A stretch of DNA of 64,000 nucleotides from Arthrobacter citreus. GTDB taxonomy: Bacteria > Bacillota > Bacilli > Bacillales > Bacillaceae_G. The stretch is from contig CP053688.1 in the NCBI GenBank assembly GCA_013200995.1, forward strand, positions 1,178,001-1,242,000, written 5' to 3'. Position numbers and translations under genes: made by a program. The first letter of the stretch is position 1; every line of letters starts with the position of its first letter. Shown piece by piece: positions 62,041 to 64,000 of the stretch. The notes beneath the pieces are model-generated. The model saw only the letters and a list, made by a program, of their open reading frames with translations, was not told the DNA's origin and did not search any database.

Positions 62041-62830
62041 GGTCCCCTAGAATAAATTCTCCATCCACCTTTAACAGCAACTTTTCCATTCTTCAAACTT
62101 GTAAATTGCTCTTGCGCTTCATAACGATTATTAAATTTACCATTGGAACTACTAAAATAAGTATTACTTTGGCGTTATTCAGCATTCGGAACTACTTCTT
62201 TTAGATTAATAGGATTAATGACAGAAAGCGCGTGCCATACTTCATTTTCTTTCCCCAATTTAGCCATGGCTTCAATAACCCTGATATGTGCATGAACATA
62301 TTGTAATCCGATTTCTCGTCCGAAGTTTGAAGCTTGCTCTGCACGTTTAAAGTTCTTACTCACACCACCAGCATAAGTTGCAGGTTTATTCATTAGACGG
62401 ACACCATCTGGATGCTGTAAATGCTCTTTAATAATCTCATAATGATAATTTGCTTCTTCTAATATAAATAATTCTGCAATCATACTGCGCGTCATTGGCT
62501 ATAATCGATATTGAATGCCAGTTTTTTGGTCTGATGGATGAATCATCATCTCTGCACTAATTGGATCCTCTAAATAGATAAAACCGGGAATCACTTCAGT
62601 TTTTAATATAAATGTTTTAAAGTCCGCTGCGATTCCATTTACTAAATGAGCTATCTCTTCAAACTCTATTTCATCAATCTCTTTTATAACAGCTGCGAAC
62701 TGTCTTAATGTTTGGTACGTAAGAGCAACGGTCCAGCTACTTACCATTTATTTTTTTATTGGGCGTTTGCTGGCTGTAGCGTATCATCCCCATCACCATA
62801 TGAAGATAAGAATGTATCATGTAAGAAATG
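62040..62830 (-). pseudogene. decayed GH94-type glycoside phosphorylase gene
   Basis: From about 62822 downward the minus strand reads SSYGDGDDTLQPANAQ, then after a frameshift in an A run MVSSWTVALTYQTLRQFAAV, GFIYLEDPISAEMMIHPSDQ, a TAG, PMTRSMIAELFILEEANYHY, PDGVRLMNKPATYAGGVSKN, ALSVINPINLKEVVPNAE, a TAA, RQSNTYFSSSNGKFNNRYEA and KVAVKGGWRIYSRGP. This is the C-terminal half of GH94 cellobiose/cellodextrin phosphorylase or NdvB-like enzymes. Two in-frame stops, a frameshift and a missing front half make it dead. It ends in a fusion with an LCP fragment. Confidence 0.85.
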
Positions 62831-62968
62831 ATTTTTTATATAGTTTATTTCTTTACATGTTCTAGTAAGCTAGTTTTTCTTTCAGTAACCTAAATGAATC
62901 ACGTTCGGTAAATGAAATTTCTTCATTTAAAAAGCTGAAATCCTTATTTCAAAAAAACCTTTATCTCG

Positions 62969-63190
62969 TTAAAATTCTAAATTTGAATGATAGTAACGTA
63001 ATTGTTCTTCTTTTATAATAAACGTAACATTCTTGGTTTCACCTTGTTCTAGCCTTACTTTCTGGAAGCCTTTTAATTCTTTTACAGGACGAACAACATC
63101 ACCAAGAAAGATCACGTACGTAAAGTTGTACAGTCTCATTACCTGCAATTTCCCCTGTATTCTTTACATTCAAATTAGTCAGTGATTACT
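62969..63190 (-). pseudogene. 3' relic of a GH3 beta-glucosidase gene
   Basis: The minus strand reads LTNLNVKNTGEIAGNETVQL YVRDL, then with a shift of one frame GDVVRPVKELKGFQKVRLEQ, GETKNVTFIIKEEQLRYYHS and NLEF followed by TAA at 62969. This is the Fn3-like C-terminal domain of GH3 beta-glucosidases, which always carries 'NTG..aGdEvvQLYv.d...s..rPvkeLkgF.kv.L.pGE'. The rest of the gene is gone. Confidence 0.85.
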
Positions 63191-63204
63191 ATGAGAAAAT
63201 AAAA

Positions 63205-63253
63205 AAAGTAAACAACATGGAACAGTAAGCTCCACGTCATTTACTTTTTAATA
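63205..63253 (-). terminator. terminator of the Gfo/Idh/MocA gene
   Basis: AAAAAGTAAA and TTTACTTTTT pair, with inner pairing around CATGGA and TCCACG; T run on the minus strand. Confidence 0.7.
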
Positions 63254-63289
63254 AGTCTAATGATTAAATTTTTGGGGAAATTTAATCAT

Positions 63290-64000
63290 TTATAAATAAA
63301 TTCTCTCTTTTTTCTTACCTGAATCATATACAGCACAAATCATTTTCTGAGTCTTCATCGCTTCTTCACCAGTTATATGAATCTCACATTTATTTTCTAA
63401 TGCTTCGTAGAAATTATTAATCTGTTTAACATGGCTTACTCCCCAGTAGCCTTTTGCACCATTTCCGTAGTCAAAAGTTTCATTCGGGTTGTTATCAGCA
63501 ATAAACTCTCTACCATCATTTAAGGTAACAATACCACGGTCAGCGATCATTTTAGCTATGCCATTTTCACAATGAAGTTCGATCGTAACTGGTGCATCAT
63601 AAGAATAATAATTAATTGTATGGAATGCTGTTACTACTCCATTTCTATATTTAATAATGCCTTCAGCACAATCCTCCACTTCAATGATTTCATGCGCTCG
63701 ATTGCTTATCGTAGCGTCTACGTATTCAATTTCATCGTCAACAAACCAACGCATTAAATCCATCGTATGAATCGCCTGGTCGATGACTACACCGCCGCCT
63801 TCTTTTTCCCATGTACCTTTCCAATCACTTTTCAAATAGTACTCATCCGAACGGTCCCAAGTAACTGAAAGTTTTCCAGATTTCACTTTACCTAACGTAT
63901 CATTTTGTAGCATTTCTTTTATTAATACCGATCCTGGATTATACCTATTTTGAAAAATGACACCTAATGCTACTCCATTGTTTTTAGCCGTTTCCACCAT
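63290..64000 (-). CDS. Gfo/Idh/MocA family oxidoreductase, C-terminal part
   Basis: Partial: 236 residues up to the window edge; the NAD-binding Rossmann half lies outside. Visible parts are GVIFQNRYNPGSVLIKEMLQ, the conserved GGGVVIDQAIHTMDLMRWFV (about 70-89, catalytic Asp/His of the family) and TAFHTINYYSYDAPVTIELH, then a C-terminal tail. These enzymes oxidise sugars, inositols or glycosides. Next to decayed GH3 and GH94 genes it was probably part of a beta-glucoside utilisation locus. The ATG at 64000 is only an internal methionine. Confidence 0.9.
   Translation of the reverse strand: MVETAKNNGVALGVIFQNRYNPGSVLIKEMLQNDTLGKVKSGKLSVTWDRSDEYYLKSDWKGTWEKEGGGVVIDQAIHTMDLMRWFVDDEIEYVDATISNRAHEIIEVEDCAEGIIKYRNGVVTAFHTINYYSYDAPVTIELHCENGIAKMIADRGIVTLNDGREFIADNNPNETFDYGNGAKGYWGVSHVKQINNFYEALENKCEIHITGEEAMKTQKMICAVYDSGKKKERIYL

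Noticed and set aside
1-64000. CRISPR arrays, tRNA or rRNA genes, prophage modules, riboswitches
   Set aside because: No spaced identical repeats, cloverleaf-like segments, integrase or structural phage genes, and no recognisable riboswitch core were seen by eye.

Overview
The window reads as chromosome from a low-GC Bacillaceae bacterium (Bacillus sensu lato). The signs are AT-rich sequence, strong AGGAGG-type ribosome binding sites, hairpin-plus-T-tract terminators, Bacillus-type families (PpaC, YkvS/DUF2187, YqxD, YfiT-like DinB, KipI/KipA-type PxpB/PxpC), CcpA cre-like sites and a Bacillaceae-type intergenic repeat near 1.7 kb. The species cannot be fixed from the sequence. No rRNA, tRNA, CRISPR array or intact prophage was seen. 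Most genes lie on the minus strand.

Layout. 1-13 kb is mostly housekeeping and small accessory genes: the 5' end of a secreted tyrosine phosphatase, a GNAT enzyme, a LysE exporter, a frameshifted small gene, an LMW-phosphatase-like protein, a DinB/YfiT protein, PpaC, an SDR, a MATE pump, GpmA, a methyltransferase and a short pyruvate kinase. A 21-bp-phased degenerate repeat follows, then a small membrane protein led by a relic of a YbjQ gene. 13.4-19.2 kb holds a large secreted S8 protease with a dockerin-like tail, an HTH/TPR regulator of the RRNPP quorum-sensing type, and directly ahead of the regulator a previously uncalled 23-codon ORF. 21-24.3 kb is a reduced AI-2 catabolic module (LsrK, cupin, LsrF) preceded by a frameshifted SorC/LsrR-type regulator relic and a cre-like site, and abutted by the 3' end of a secreted-protein gene. 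A higher-GC gene and an IS3-family transposase relic follow. 26-33 kb carries a cell-envelope cluster: PAP2 phosphatase, response regulator, histidine kinase, DedA, a cytochrome-b-like membrane protein, an MGDG-synthase-like glycosyltransferase and a polysaccharide deacetylase.

33-46 kb contains a serine hydrolase, a TRIC-type channel, an FMN reductase, an EamA transporter, a type I toxin-antitoxin locus that can be drawn to the base, an extra tiny membrane-protein gene, a divergent UvrA-like double ABC ATPase with a zinc-finger-rich C-terminal extension, a secreted glycosyl-hydrolase-like protein, RecQ, YqxD and an RluF/RsuA-type pseudouridine synthase. 46-50 kb is a pyroglutamate operon (pcp, pxpB, pxpA, pxpC) that also carries an ankyrin gene. 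50-56.5 kb has a GNAT enzyme, a second large S8 protease with PPC-like repeats, and several tiny membrane or exported peptides. 56.7-64 kb is a decaying sugar-use region: a LacI regulator, a solute-binding-protein pseudogene, pieces of GH3 and GH94 genes, a GH94/LCP fusion scar, and a Gfo/Idh/MocA oxidoreductase running off the end. Between them lie an HExxH protein, an SPFH protein and PdxH.

The genes suggest three working themes. The first is secreted proteolysis, probably under peptide signalling. The second is envelope maintenance through lipid-carrier recycling and glycolipid synthesis. The third is scavenging of AI-2, pyroglutamate and, formerly, beta-glucosides. Many start sites were moved downstream to the codon that best fits a ribosome binding site; these are stated entry by entry.
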